From Mycolicibacterium vulneris (lineage in GTDB: Bacteria; Actinomycetota; Actinomycetes; Mycobacteriales; Mycobacteriaceae): 64,000 bases of DNA. Below the pieces are notes generated by a model that was not told the origin of the DNA, ran no database searches, and worked only from the letters and a program-made list of their open reading frames with translations. Each line of letters starts with the position of its first letter. Position 1 is the first letter of the stretch. The stretch lies in assembly GCF_002104765.1 (NCBI RefSeq), contig NZ_NCXM01000019.1:1-64000 (forward strand). The letters are read 5' to 3'. The translations under genes and the position numbers were made by a program. Of this stretch, positions 1-7,939 are shown piece after piece.

Positions 1-2
1 CG

Positions 3-98
3 TCGATCACCTTCTACACCAAGACCAAAACCGTGACGTCGCGGTGGCCGTCCGGCATCAAGGACGGCGCCGAATTCGTCATTCCCACAATGGATTAG
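3..98 (+). CDS. mmsA: Methylmalonate-semialdehyde dehydrogenase, C-terminal end only
   Basis: Only the last 31 codons are in the window, ending in TAG at 96-98. The readable tail (SITFYTKTKTVTSRWP, then a short acidic end) matches the C-terminus of CoA-acylating methylmalonate-semialdehyde dehydrogenases. These convert methylmalonate semialdehyde to propionyl-CoA in valine catabolism. The call is reinforced by the next two genes, an acyl-CoA dehydrogenase and a 3-hydroxyisobutyrate dehydrogenase, which form the mmsA-fadE9-mmsB order known in mycobacteria. The gap to the next start is 11 bp, so the genes are probably cotranscribed. Confidence 0.85.
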   Translation, partial: SITFYTKTKTVTSRWPSGIKDGAEFVIPTMD

Positions 99-109
99 GT
101 TCGCTGCTT

Positions 110-1276
110 ATGGCTTCATTTACCCTCGACGACGACGAGCGGGTGATCACCGAGACGGCCGCCGCGTTCGCCGCCAAGCGCCTGGCCCCGTTCGCCCTGG
201 AATGGGATGCGGCCAAACATTTCCCGCTCGACGTGCTGCGCGAATCCGCCGAGCTCGGCATGGCGGCGATCTACTGCCGCGAGGACGTCGGCGGCAGCGG
301 GCTGCGACGGCTCGACGGCGTCCGCATCTTCGAGCAGCTGGCCATCGCCGACCCCACCACCGCCGCGTTCCTGTCCATTCACAACATGTGCGCGTGGATG
401 ATCGACACCTTCGGCACCGCCGAGCAGCGCAAGGAGTGGGTCCCGCGGCTGGCGTCGATGGACGTCATCGCCAGCTACTGCCTCACCGAGCCGGGCGCCG
501 GGTCCGACGCCAGCGCGTTGAGCACCCGCGCCGTCAAGCAGGGCGGCGACTATGTGCTGGACGGCGTCAAGCAGTTCATCTCCGGCGCGGGCGCCTCGGA
601 CGTCTACGTGGTGATGGCAAGGACGGGAAGCCAGGGACCGCGCGGCATCTCGGCCTTCGTGGTCGAAAAGGGCACCGCGGGGCTGAGTTTCGGCTCCCTC
701 GAGGAGAAGATGGGCTGGCACGCCCAACCCACCGCGCAGGTGATCCTGGAAGGGGTCCGAGTGCCGGCCGACGCGATGCTGGGCGGCGCCGACGGCGAGG
801 GCGCCGGATTCGGCATCGCGATGAACGGCCTCAACGGCGGTCGGCTCAACATCGCCGCGTGCTCACTCGGCGGCGCCCAGGCCGCCGCGGACAAGGCCGG
901 GGCCTATGTTCGCGATCGGCAGGCGTTCGGGTCGTCCCTGCTCGACGAGCCGACCATCCGGTTCACCCTGGCCGACATGGCCACCGGACTCGAAACGTCG
1001 CGAATGATGTTGTGGCGGGCGGCCAATGCGCTCGACGCCGACGATCCCGACAAAGTCGAGTTGTGTGCGATGGCCAAGCGCTACGTCACCGACACCTGCT
1101 TCGAGGTCGCCGACAAAGCCCTGCAGCTGCACGGTGGCTACGGCTACCTGCGCGAGTATGGTCTGGAAAAGATCGTCCGCGACCTGCGGGTGCACCGAAT
1201 CCTGGAAGGCACCAACGAAATCATGCGGGTGGTCATCGGCCGGGCCGAAGCCGCACGGGTCCGCGCAACCGCATAG
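110..1276 (+). CDS. fadE9: Acyl-CoA dehydrogenase FadE9 (isobutyryl-CoA dehydrogenase type)
   Basis: 388 residues from the ATG at 110, the normal length for a soluble FAD acyl-CoA dehydrogenase. An in-frame start at 44 would lie inside mmsA, so 110 is preferred. The middle region carries the flavin/substrate motif YCLTEPGAGSDASAL. The C-terminal helix carries QLHGGYGY and RILEGTNEIMR, whose first Glu is at the catalytic-base position of most acyl-CoA dehydrogenases. Between mmsA and mmsB, the likely substrate is isobutyryl-CoA from valine; that specificity is inferred from context. The enzyme would pass electrons to electron-transfer flavoprotein in the cytosol. Confidence 0.9.
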   Translation: MASFTLDDDERVITETAAAFAAKRLAPFALEWDAAKHFPLDVLRESAELGMAAIYCREDVGGSGLRRLDGVRIFEQLAIADPTTAAFLSIHNMCAWMIDTFGTAEQRKEWVPRLASMDVIASYCLTEPGAGSDASALSTRAVKQGGDYVLDGVKQFISGAGASDVYVVMARTGSQGPRGISAFVVEKGTAGLSFGSLEEKMGWHAQPTAQVILEGVRVPADAMLGGADGEGAGFGIAMNGLNGGRLNIAACSLGGAQAAADKAGAYVRDRQAFGSSLLDEPTIRFTLADMATGLETSRMMLWRAANALDADDPDKVELCAMAKRYVTDTCFEVADKALQLHGGYGYLREYGLEKIVRDLRVHRILEGTNEIMRVVIGRAEAARVRATA

Positions 1277-1300
1277 ACAACCGCATAGAAAGGTCTCCAG

Positions 1301-2185
1301 ATGACCGAGCACCTGACGGTGGCCTTCCTGGGCCTGGGCCACATGGGCGGTCCCATGGCGACCAATCTCGTTGCGGCCAAACATGCGGTGCGCGGATTCG
1401 ATCCCGTCCCCGCCGCGCTGTCCGCGGCGGCCGAGGCCGGCGTCACCGGATTCGACAGCGCCAGCGACGCAGTGGCCGGGTCTGACGTGGTGATCACCAT
1501 GCTGCCCAACGGGGAGCTGGTCAAACGCTGCTACGCGGAGATCCTGCCCGCCGCGCGACCCGGCGCGCTGTTCATCGACAGCTCCACGATCTCGGTCGAC
1601 GATGCCCGCGAGGTGCACGCGCTGGCCGAATCGAGTGGCGTCGCACAGCTGGACGCCCCCGTCTCGGGTGGGGTGAAGGGCGCCGTCGCGGGGACGCTGG
1701 CGTTCATGGTGGGCGGCGACGAGGATGCTTTGCTACGGGCGCGGCCGGTGCTGGAACCCATGGCGGGCAAGATCATTCACTGCGGCGCGGCCGGAGCTGG
1801 ACAGGCCGCGAAGGTGTGCAACAACATGGTGCTGGCGGTGCAGCAGATCGCGATCGGCGAGGCGTTCATCCTGGCCGAGAAGCTCGGGGTGTCCGCCCAG
1901 TCCCTGTTCGACGTCATCACCGGGGCGACCGGCAACTGCTGGGCGGTGCACACCAACTGCCCTGTGCCGGGCCCGGTCCCGACGTCCCCGGCCAACAACG
2001 ACTTCAAGCCCGGCTTTGCCACCGCGCTGATGAACAAGGACCTCGGCCTGGCGATGGACGCGGTGTCCTCCAGTGGTGCCGCGGCGCCCCTGGGTACACA
2101 CGCCGCCGAGATCTACGCGGAATTCGCCGCCGAGCATGCCGATAAGGACTTCAGCGCCGTCATCGAGATGCTGCGCGGCAGCTGA
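1301..2185 (+). CDS. mmsB: 3-hydroxyisobutyrate dehydrogenase
   Basis: 294 residues, full length for the family. The N-terminus has the NAD-binding Rossmann motif FLGLGHMGGPMATNL. The substrate-binding motif DAPVSGGVKGA lies near residue 120, and the catalytic Lys is in GAGQAAKVCNNM near residue 170. The enzyme oxidises 3-hydroxyisobutyrate to methylmalonate semialdehyde, the substrate of MmsA, so with fadE9 this is the lower valine pathway. It starts 24 bp after fadE9 with a GAAAGG-like ribosome site upstream. The gene is convergent with the MarR gene and ends 2 bp before it. Confidence 0.93.
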   Translation: MTEHLTVAFLGLGHMGGPMATNLVAAKHAVRGFDPVPAALSAAAEAGVTGFDSASDAVAGSDVVITMLPNGELVKRCYAEILPAARPGALFIDSSTISVDDAREVHALAESSGVAQLDAPVSGGVKGAVAGTLAFMVGGDEDALLRARPVLEPMAGKIIHCGAAGAGQAAKVCNNMVLAVQQIAIGEAFILAEKLGVSAQSLFDVITGATGNCWAVHTNCPVPGPVPTSPANNDFKPGFATALMNKDLGLAMDAVSSSGAAAPLGTHAAEIYAEFAAEHADKDFSAVIEMLRGS

Positions 2186-2187
2186 GC

Positions 2188-2694
2188 TCAGAAGTCACCG
2201 GCGTTGCGCCGCAACGTCTCGATCGTCGACGCCAGGTCCTGCGATTCGGCGTCGGTCATCCCGATGTCGGCGAAGACCTGCTTGTTGAGGGTGACGGTGG
2301 CGTCCTCGACCGTGGAGCGGCCCAGCTCGGTGATCTGCACCAGCGTGGTGCGCCCGTCAGTGGGGTGCGGCACCCGCTGCACCAGCCCGTCGGCCTCCAG
2401 CCGGCGGATCGCGTGGGTCACGCTGGTGACGTGGACCTGCAACCGATCGGAGGCCTTGGTGATGGGCAACGCCCCGGTCCGGCTGAAGGCCAGCAGCCGC
2501 AGCAATTCGTACCGCGAGAAGCTCAGGTCGTAGGGGCGCAGGGCCGTCTCGACACGGGCCAGCAGGATCTGGTGCGCGCGCATCACCGAGGTCACCGCCA
2601 CCATGCCCGGTGCCACGTCGCCCCACCCGGCGCGCTCCCAATTGGCGCGCGCCGCCGCGATCGGATCACGCTTCTCCGGTTGTGATTGCGCCAC
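2188..2694 (-). CDS. MarR-family transcriptional regulator
   Basis: 168 residues. A winged-helix MarR domain covers roughly residues 40-150: SRYELLRLLAF, then a recognition-helix region LQVHVTSVTHAIRRLEADGLVQRVPHPTDGRTTLVQIT, which is the typical wing. It resembles the regulator found near sigL in M. tuberculosis (Rv0737, from memory). It starts 8 bp after the aminotransferase gene on the same strand, so it is the last gene of the five-gene operon beginning at 7200. It may autoregulate that operon and the divergent ABC genes; the ligand is unknown. Confidence 0.88.
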   Translation of the reverse strand: MAQSQPEKRDPIAAARANWERAGWGDVAPGMVAVTSVMRAHQILLARVETALRPYDLSFSRYELLRLLAFSRTGALPITKASDRLQVHVTSVTHAIRRLEADGLVQRVPHPTDGRTTLVQITELGRSTVEDATVTLNKQVFADIGMTDAESQDLASTIETLRRNAGDF

Positions 2695-2702
2695 GCCCCT
2701 TC

Positions 2703-3764
2703 TTACCGCACTTGGCGCCCGAGCGGAGCCTTTCCCAACGCCGACAGCACCGCCGTCGTCGACGCGCGGCCGCCCACGGTGATCCGCGCGCCACCGTCCG
2801 CGTAGTACCGCACCCGCGGCCCGCTGTCGCCGAAAACCTCACGCCAGGGCCGAGACTGCCTCCCGCTGGACGGCAGATACGTGAAATTCGCGTGGGCGTC
2901 GGTGGTGTAAATCCCCATCGCGCTCAGGTGCATCCGGAGATAGCGGCGTTCGGCGGTGATCAGCCGGACCCGCCGCAGGAGTTCGTCTTCGGCGCCATAG
3001 GACGCCGCGACGGCAAGCAGGCTGGTGATCGCGATGCCGAACGGCAGCTGCTGGGACCACAGCATCGCGGCCAGCTCGCGCGAGGCCACCGCGTACCCGA
3101 TCCGCAGCCCGGCCAGGCCGTAGGCTTTGGAGAAGGTGCGCACCACCACCACATTGGGAAATTGCGTGACCAATGCCGCCACGTCGAAACGGCGTTCGGC
3201 GGCGGCGAACTCGACGTAGGCCTCGTCGAGCAGCACGACGGTGTCGCGCGGTACCCGGTGGAGAAACCGAAGGACAGCGGCCGTGGGCTCCAGCGTGCCG
3301 GTCGGGTTGTGCGGCCGGCACAGCACCACCACACGGGCCTGCGCGGCCGCGTCGGACAGCGCGCCGAGGTCATTGTGGCCGCTTTCGTCCAGCGGAACGA
3401 GCGACGGATTCAGCCGCGCCATCTGCGCGACGATTGGATAACCGTCGAAAGTCGGCGAGGCCATCGCCATCGTGTCCCCCGGCGTGGTCAATGCCTGCAG
3501 GGCTTGCAACACGACCCCCGTCGCCCCGGCGCCCAGCACCACCCGGTCGGCGGGCACACCGATATGCGCCGCGATCACCTGCCGTAACCGCTCCGGCAGG
3601 AACTCCGGATACCGGTTCGCCGCGCAGACCGACCGAATCAACGCCGAACGCACCGCCGGCAGCGGCGGAAAGGGATTCTCGTTGAGCGACAAGGCGAACG
3701 GATCCACCGCGTTGGGCAGCGCATCGCAGATCTCGCCGGACATCAGCGGTGAAGCGGGTTGCAT
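2703..3764 (-). CDS. PLP-dependent aminotransferase, histidinol-phosphate aminotransferase-like
   Basis: 353 residues, fold type I aminotransferase. Visible motifs are LSLNENPFPP at the N-terminus (substrate arm of HisC-like enzymes), CRPHNPTGT, LDEAYVEF, and TFSKAYGLAGLRIGYA, whose Lys would form the Schiff base. Its ATG overlaps the KAS III stop as TGATG at 3762-3766, so translation is probably coupled. HisC-like folds often serve natural-product or amino-acid side pathways. The operon has no histidine genes, so I do not call it hisC. With a TPP enzyme and an acyl-transfer enzyme upstream, it may aminate a keto product, which is inference. Confidence 0.85.
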   Translation of the reverse strand: MQPASPLMSGEICDALPNAVDPFALSLNENPFPPLPAVRSALIRSVCAANRYPEFLPERLRQVIAAHIGVPADRVVLGAGATGVVLQALQALTTPGDTMAMASPTFDGYPIVAQMARLNPSLVPLDESGHNDLGALSDAAAQARVVVLCRPHNPTGTLEPTAAVLRFLHRVPRDTVVLLDEAYVEFAAAERRFDVAALVTQFPNVVVVRTFSKAYGLAGLRIGYAVASRELAAMLWSQQLPFGIAITSLLAVAASYGAEDELLRRVRLITAERRYLRMHLSAMGIYTTDAHANFTYLPSSGRQSRPWREVFGDSGPRVRYYADGGARITVGGRASTTAVLSALGKAPLGRQVR

Positions 3765-4783
3765 CAGCCTCGCCCGCCCCAGCGCACCGCGGCGGCGCCC
3801 GCGAAGTCACCGGCGTGCGCGAACGCCGCCATCATGACCACCTGCCCGGCCTGGATCTGCCCGTCGGATATCGCGCGGTCCAGGTTGATCGGAATCCCGG
3901 CGCCGAACAGGTTGCCGCACTCATCAAAGGTGTCGCGATGGCGGTGCGCGGGCAACTCGAGCGCGTCACGCCAATTGCGCAGAAAGGCCCGGTTCGGCTG
4001 GTTGGTGACCAGCAGGTCGATATCCTTGGCGGCCAGCCCGATTCGATCGCACACCGCCAGCGTCACCTCGGGAACCTGCCGGTTGCCTCGGGCCAGCACC
4101 TTGGTGATCTTGCTTTCGGTGAAGCCGATGCTGCCCTCGCCGACACCGGCCTGCCACCATTTGCGCGGCGGGTCGTAGGAAAGCGTCATCTCACCCGCGT
4201 ACTCGCCGAAGGTGCGGCACTCGACATCCAGGATGGGCGACTGCTCGCCCAGCGTGACAAGGCCCACCGCGGCGCCGTCGCCGGGCACCGCCGACTGCGC
4301 CTTGCGGCGAATCGTCGGTTGATCGAAGAATTGGCCGGCCGCATTCTGCGCGATGGCGATGAGCGCGGTGCGTCCCTCACCCGCCGCCAGTAGCTTACGG
4401 GCCACGTTGAGCGCCAACACAAATGCGGCGCAGCCGCCGTTGTTCAGGTCGAGCACCCAGGACGGCCGCATGCCCAGTCGGTGCGCGACGCCACCGCCTT
4501 GGCCGTAGAACGCCATGTCGGGCACCTGGGTGTGGGTGATCAGCACATCGGCGCCCTCGACCACGCCATGGCCATGCCGCTCGATCAGGCCCTGGGCCGC
4601 GCGTTCGATCATGTCGATGGAACTCTCGTCCGCGGCGACGTGATGGCGAAACTTGGGGGCGCGAAACATCACGTTGTCACGCAGGTCGTCGGATTCGGCG
4701 AATTGCGCGTAGTAGTCGGCCGGGATCGGCTCGCCCGGCAGATAGGTGGCGACGTCGATCAGGCTGACGCTCGGCTTACCCAT
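3764..4783 (-). CDS. 3-oxoacyl-ACP synthase III (KAS III/FabH)-like protein with altered catalytic triad
   Basis: 339 residues with a thiolase fold. The nucleophile is Cys118 in LDLNNGGCAAF. The C-terminal Asn is Asn291 in DECGNLFGAGIP. The position that is His in FabH (HQAN) reads TNQPNRA here, so the triad His appears replaced by Asn261. KAS III relatives that lack a complete Cys-His-Asn set often transfer acyl groups to O or N acceptors or do not decarboxylate malonyl units. This protein may therefore be an acyltransferase and not a fatty-acid initiator (inference). It lies 7 bp after the SRPBCC gene and is coupled to the aminotransferase. Confidence 0.82.
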   Translation of the reverse strand: MGKPSVSLIDVATYLPGEPIPADYYAQFAESDDLRDNVMFRAPKFRHHVAADESSIDMIERAAQGLIERHGHGVVEGADVLITHTQVPDMAFYGQGGGVAHRLGMRPSWVLDLNNGGCAAFVLALNVARKLLAAGEGRTALIAIAQNAAGQFFDQPTIRRKAQSAVPGDGAAVGLVTLGEQSPILDVECRTFGEYAGEMTLSYDPPRKWWQAGVGEGSIGFTESKITKVLARGNRQVPEVTLAVCDRIGLAAKDIDLLVTNQPNRAFLRNWRDALELPAHRHRDTFDECGNLFGAGIPINLDRAISDGQIQAGQVVMMAAFAHAGDFAGAAAVRWGGRG

Positions 4784-4790
4784 GCCGCAC

Positions 4791-5438
4791 TCACCTCATC
4801 CATACCGGCGTCACCGGCAGCCCGTTGCGGTGCCGGTACTCGGCGATCGCCTTGAGGTTGCGCATCTCCAGCAGGTGGCCGGCGCCGAACATGTCCCAGA
4901 AGTCGCCGACCCATACCGGTCGCTGGGCCGGCGCGGTCTCCGGATACGGGTTGTGGTCATAGAACGGGTGGCGGCAATTGGTCCACAGCACAACCGATCC
5001 CGGCCTGTCCAGGACGGTCTGGGCGTCGATGACGCGCATCAGGTAGATCATCCACAGGTGCTTGCCCTGATCCCAGGCGCAGTGGTAATCGACGGTCCGC
5101 GCCTGCGCGTTGGCGACGGTGCGGGTGTAGATCTCGGTTTCCGAGCCGAGCCGGTCGCGGGCCAGCCACAGCCCGGGTTCGTTCGTGGGGGTGAAGCCGC
5201 GCAGGCTGTAGGTCCACTCCTCCAGGCTGCGGGTGTCGGCCATGTACTCGAACAACTCGTCGGGCGGACAGTCGACGTAGTCGTTGACGGTGCAGTACTG
5301 CCCGAAGACCTCATCGTGCGGGTACACCGAGCGCATCATGTCCATGATGATCGGCGTGGCCTTCTCCCTGGGGCTGGTTTCGATGCGGGTGACCCCGTCG
5401 ATGAGGTCGGGGATGTCCTCAAGCGCTGGCAGCGACAT
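4791..5438 (-). CDS. SRPBCC/START-like domain protein
   Basis: 215 residues. The core YVDCPPDELFEYMADTRSLEEWTYSLRGF is the usual opening of polyketide-cyclase/START-like (SRPBCC) domains: a beta strand, two short helices, then a strand. It is followed by alternating strands rich in Trp and Tyr. There is no signal peptide or membrane segment. Such domains bind hydrophobic ligands in a deep cavity and sometimes act as cyclases or aromatases. It overlaps the TPP-enzyme gene by 20 bp and lies 7 bp before the KAS III gene, so its ligand may be an intermediate of this operon. The exact function is unknown. Confidence 0.75.
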   Translation of the reverse strand: MSLPALEDIPDLIDGVTRIETSPREKATPIIMDMMRSVYPHDEVFGQYCTVNDYVDCPPDELFEYMADTRSLEEWTYSLRGFTPTNEPGLWLARDRLGSETEIYTRTVANAQARTVDYHCAWDQGKHLWMIYLMRVIDAQTVLDRPGSVVLWTNCRHPFYDHNPYPETAPAQRPVWVGDFWDMFGAGHLLEMRNLKAIAEYRHRNGLPVTPVWMR

Positions 5439-7200
5439 TATTCTGAATCTCCTTGTCGAATGAAACCTGGCTCACAGCGCCGTCTTTCGAGGCAAACGCG
5501 GCGAGAAATGGGGCGAACGGGGGGATCTCGTCAGCGGCGCACTCGACGCTGATCACCGCCGGGCCGTCGATGCCGAGTGCGGTGTCCATCGCCGCGGCAA
5601 GCCCAGCGGCGTCACTGACGTCCACCGACGTCAGGCTCGGGAACATCGCCGCCAGGCCGGCACCGAGCCGGCTGGGACGAAAACGGTTGTAGCTGTATAC
5701 GTCGTCGTAGAACAACTGCTCGCGGGTCACACACATGGCGTGCGCGTTGTTGTTGAACAGTACGAACGTCATCGGTAGCCGGTATTGCAGGGCGGTGTGC
5801 ACCTCCATGCCGTGCATGAAGAACGCGCCGTCGCCGGCGATCACCACGGTGCGGCCGCCGGGCCGGCCACTGTTGGCGCGCCCGAACGACATTCCGATCC
5901 CGGCGCCGAAGCTGTAGCCCATGCCGCCCATGCCGAGCGCGACGACGAACCTGCCGCCGCAGCGCGCCGGGAGGTAGTGGATCGCAGAAGCGCCGGTGTT
6001 GCCGGCGTCGACCACGATGTCGGCGCCGTCGGGCAGGACACCGTCCAGCACCGCCATCGCGTCGCGGTACCGCAGACCCGGCCCGGCGCAGGGCGGCGGC
6101 GTCATCTCGACGGGGCGGGCAGTGCCGGCGATGCGCGGACCGGTAGGACGCGCGCGGCCCCGAAGCGCCCGGCTCAGCGCGCGCAGCGAGGCGCGCAGAT
6201 CATCGGAATGCACGTGCGTGCAAACGAGATACGGCGGCGCCGATCCGATCGAGATCGTACGCACCGCCGCGAGTGCGTCGTCCAGGCCGCCGCGCGCGGT
6301 CACCGCCAATCGCGTGCCGACGATCAGGCACACCGCGCTGGCGGCCACCTCCTCGGCCACGTTGCGGTGGCCCATCACACCGGTCACCCCCAGCAACGAT
6401 GCGGACCCGACGCCCGGCGCACCGGCGACGTCCTTCGCGTCCGGGACCGTGGCGACCCCGGCGTGCAGCAGCGCCCGCAGCTCCTCGAGCTCGGCACGGG
6501 CATCGTCGCGGGCCACCTGCTCGCCGGCGATGATGGTGATCGAGCCCCGGGCCCGGCGCAGTTCCCGGGCGATCGGACGCGGGTCGCCGGTCGGCGACCG
6601 CCCGCCTCCCACATCACGATGGTGATGCCCGGCGTCAATGAATTCCTGCTGAATGTCCTTGGGCAACAACAACACCGCCGGGCCGCCGGTAAGCGCCGCT
6701 GCGATGGCCCGGGGCAGAACCGAGACGATGTCGGCCGGCCTGCGCAGCCGCTCGCAGAACACCGATACCGCCGAGAACAGCGTCTCGGCGTTCAGCGATC
6801 CGTTCGCGCCGCTGGTGTCCTGGAAGCTGCCCTGGCCGTCCATCGTGCTGGCGGGCTGACCGACCAGCGCCAACACCGGGACCCGGCTCGTAAACGACTC
6901 ACCCAGGCCGGCGACGAGATTCAGCGCTCCCCCGCCCGAGGTCGCGGCGACCACCCCCAGGCCGGCCCCGCTCCGGCTGTACCCGTCGGCCATGGTGGCC
7001 GCGGAGAACTCGTGCTTGGCCAGCACCGCGTTGATGTCGGGGTGAAAGTGCGCGGCGTCGTACACGTCCTCGATGTTGGCGCCGTCCACACCGAAGACGT
7101 GGTCGACTCCGATTGCCGCTAGGTGCTCGACGATGTGGTCGACCACCCGGTACCTGCCGGGCATGCCTGAAGAAACGAGGTAGCAGCCCGGTCGGTTCAT
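5419..7200 (-). CDS. Thiamine-pyrophosphate-dependent enzyme, acetolactate synthase large-subunit family
   Basis: 593 residues with the three-domain TPP-enzyme layout. The N-terminal PYR domain has the catalytic Glu64 in LAKHEFSAATMADGYSR. A central domain follows, then the C-terminal PP domain with GDGAFF near residue 455 and the downstream NNN of the GDG-N motif. There is no small subunit nearby and no other branched-chain amino-acid gene, so it is probably not the housekeeping IlvB. It would join an activated aldehyde to an acceptor (acyloin-type chemistry). First gene of the minus operon, only 43 bp from the divergent ABC gene. A start at the internal Met13 (7164) is also possible. Confidence 0.82.
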   Translation of the reverse strand: MNRPGCYLVSSGMPGRYRVVDHIVEHLAAIGVDHVFGVDGANIEDVYDAAHFHPDINAVLAKHEFSAATMADGYSRSGAGLGVVAATSGGGALNLVAGLGESFTSRVPVLALVGQPASTMDGQGSFQDTSGANGSLNAETLFSAVSVFCERLRRPADIVSVLPRAIAAALTGGPAVLLLPKDIQQEFIDAGHHHRDVGGGRSPTGDPRPIARELRRARGSITIIAGEQVARDDARAELEELRALLHAGVATVPDAKDVAGAPGVGSASLLGVTGVMGHRNVAEEVAASAVCLIVGTRLAVTARGGLDDALAAVRTISIGSAPPYLVCTHVHSDDLRASLRALSRALRGRARPTGPRIAGTARPVEMTPPPCAGPGLRYRDAMAVLDGVLPDGADIVVDAGNTGASAIHYLPARCGGRFVVALGMGGMGYSFGAGIGMSFGRANSGRPGGRTVVIAGDGAFFMHGMEVHTALQYRLPMTFVLFNNNAHAMCVTREQLFYDDVYSYNRFRPSRLGAGLAAMFPSLTSVDVSDAAGLAAAMDTALGIDGPAVISVECAADEIPPFAPFLAAFASKDGAVSQVSFDKEIQNNVAASA

Positions 7201-7243
7201 TGTCGTCCGTGAACCGTTTACCGGTCGCCCTCGTGGTGTCTAG

Positions 7244-7939
7244 ATGACCATCGAACTGCGCGACGTGGTGCGCGAGTACACGGTCGGCGGTCAATCGGTG
7301 CGGGCACTCGACGAGGTCAGCCTGCGGCTGGCGGACGGGCAGTTCGTGTCGGTCGTCGGGCCGTCCGGGGCGGGCAAGAGCACGCTGCTACACCTGCTCG
7401 GCGCCCTGGATTCCCCCGATTCCGGGTCGATCGCGTTCGACGGCGAAGAGATCGGCCGCCTCAGCGACGAAGAGCAGTCGCGGTTCCGTCATCACCGGGT
7501 GGGTTTCATTTTCCAGTTCTTCAACCTGTTGCCGACCCTGTCGGCGTGGGAGAACGTGGCGATCCCGAGACTGCTCGACGGTGTCCGGCTGGGCAGGGCC
7601 AGACCGGACGCCATCCGGCTGCTGGATCGGGTCGGGCTCGGCAACCGGACCCAGCACCGGCCGGCGGAGCTGTCCGGCGGCCAGATGCAGCGGGTCGCTG
7701 TGGCGCGCGCGCTGATGATGAACCCGCCGTTGATTCTGGCCGACGAGCCCACCGGAAACCTCGATTCCACCACCGGCGCATCCATTTTGGCGTTACTTGC
7801 CGAGGTCGCGCACGAGGACGGCCCGGGCCGGCTGGTGGTGATGGTGACCCACAACTCCGATGCGGCCGCGGCCACCGATCGGGTGATCACGCTGCAGGAC
7901 GGCCGGGTCGGTTCGGACGTCATGGCGGTCGCCGGGTGA
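7244..7939 (+). CDS. ABC transporter ATP-binding protein, MacB/LolD type
   Basis: 231 residues, a single nucleotide-binding domain. Walker A is GPSGAGKST at residues 39-47, the signature LSGGQMQRVAVARAL is near residue 142, and Walker B LILADEPTGNLDS is near 164, followed by the switch His in VTHN. FQFFNLLPTLSAWENV in the Q-loop region is typical of the MacB/LolD/FtsE group. Its GTGA overlap with the next gene (7936-7939) pairs it with the FtsX-like permease. The pair is divergent from the TPP/KAS III operon and likely exports or extracts a lipid-like product (inference). Confidence 0.93.
   Translation: MTIELRDVVREYTVGGQSVRALDEVSLRLADGQFVSVVGPSGAGKSTLLHLLGALDSPDSGSIAFDGEEIGRLSDEEQSRFRHHRVGFIFQFFNLLPTLSAWENVAIPRLLDGVRLGRARPDAIRLLDRVGLGNRTQHRPAELSGGQMQRVAVARALMMNPPLILADEPTGNLDSTTGASILALLAEVAHEDGPGRLVVMVTHNSDAAAATDRVITLQDGRVGSDVMAVAG

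Noticed and set aside
2703..3764. Naming the aminotransferase hisC
   Set aside because: No histidine genes nearby and strong coupling to a KAS III/TPP operon; the fold alone does not fix the substrate.
5785..7122. 445-codon + strand frame opposite the TPP enzyme
   Set aside because: The translation is low-complexity Arg/His/Gly sequence and the opposite strand encodes a clear three-domain enzyme.
5419..7200. Calling the TPP enzyme acetolactate synthase (ilvB)
   Set aside because: No regulatory subunit or branched-chain genes are adjacent, and context points to a specialised pathway.
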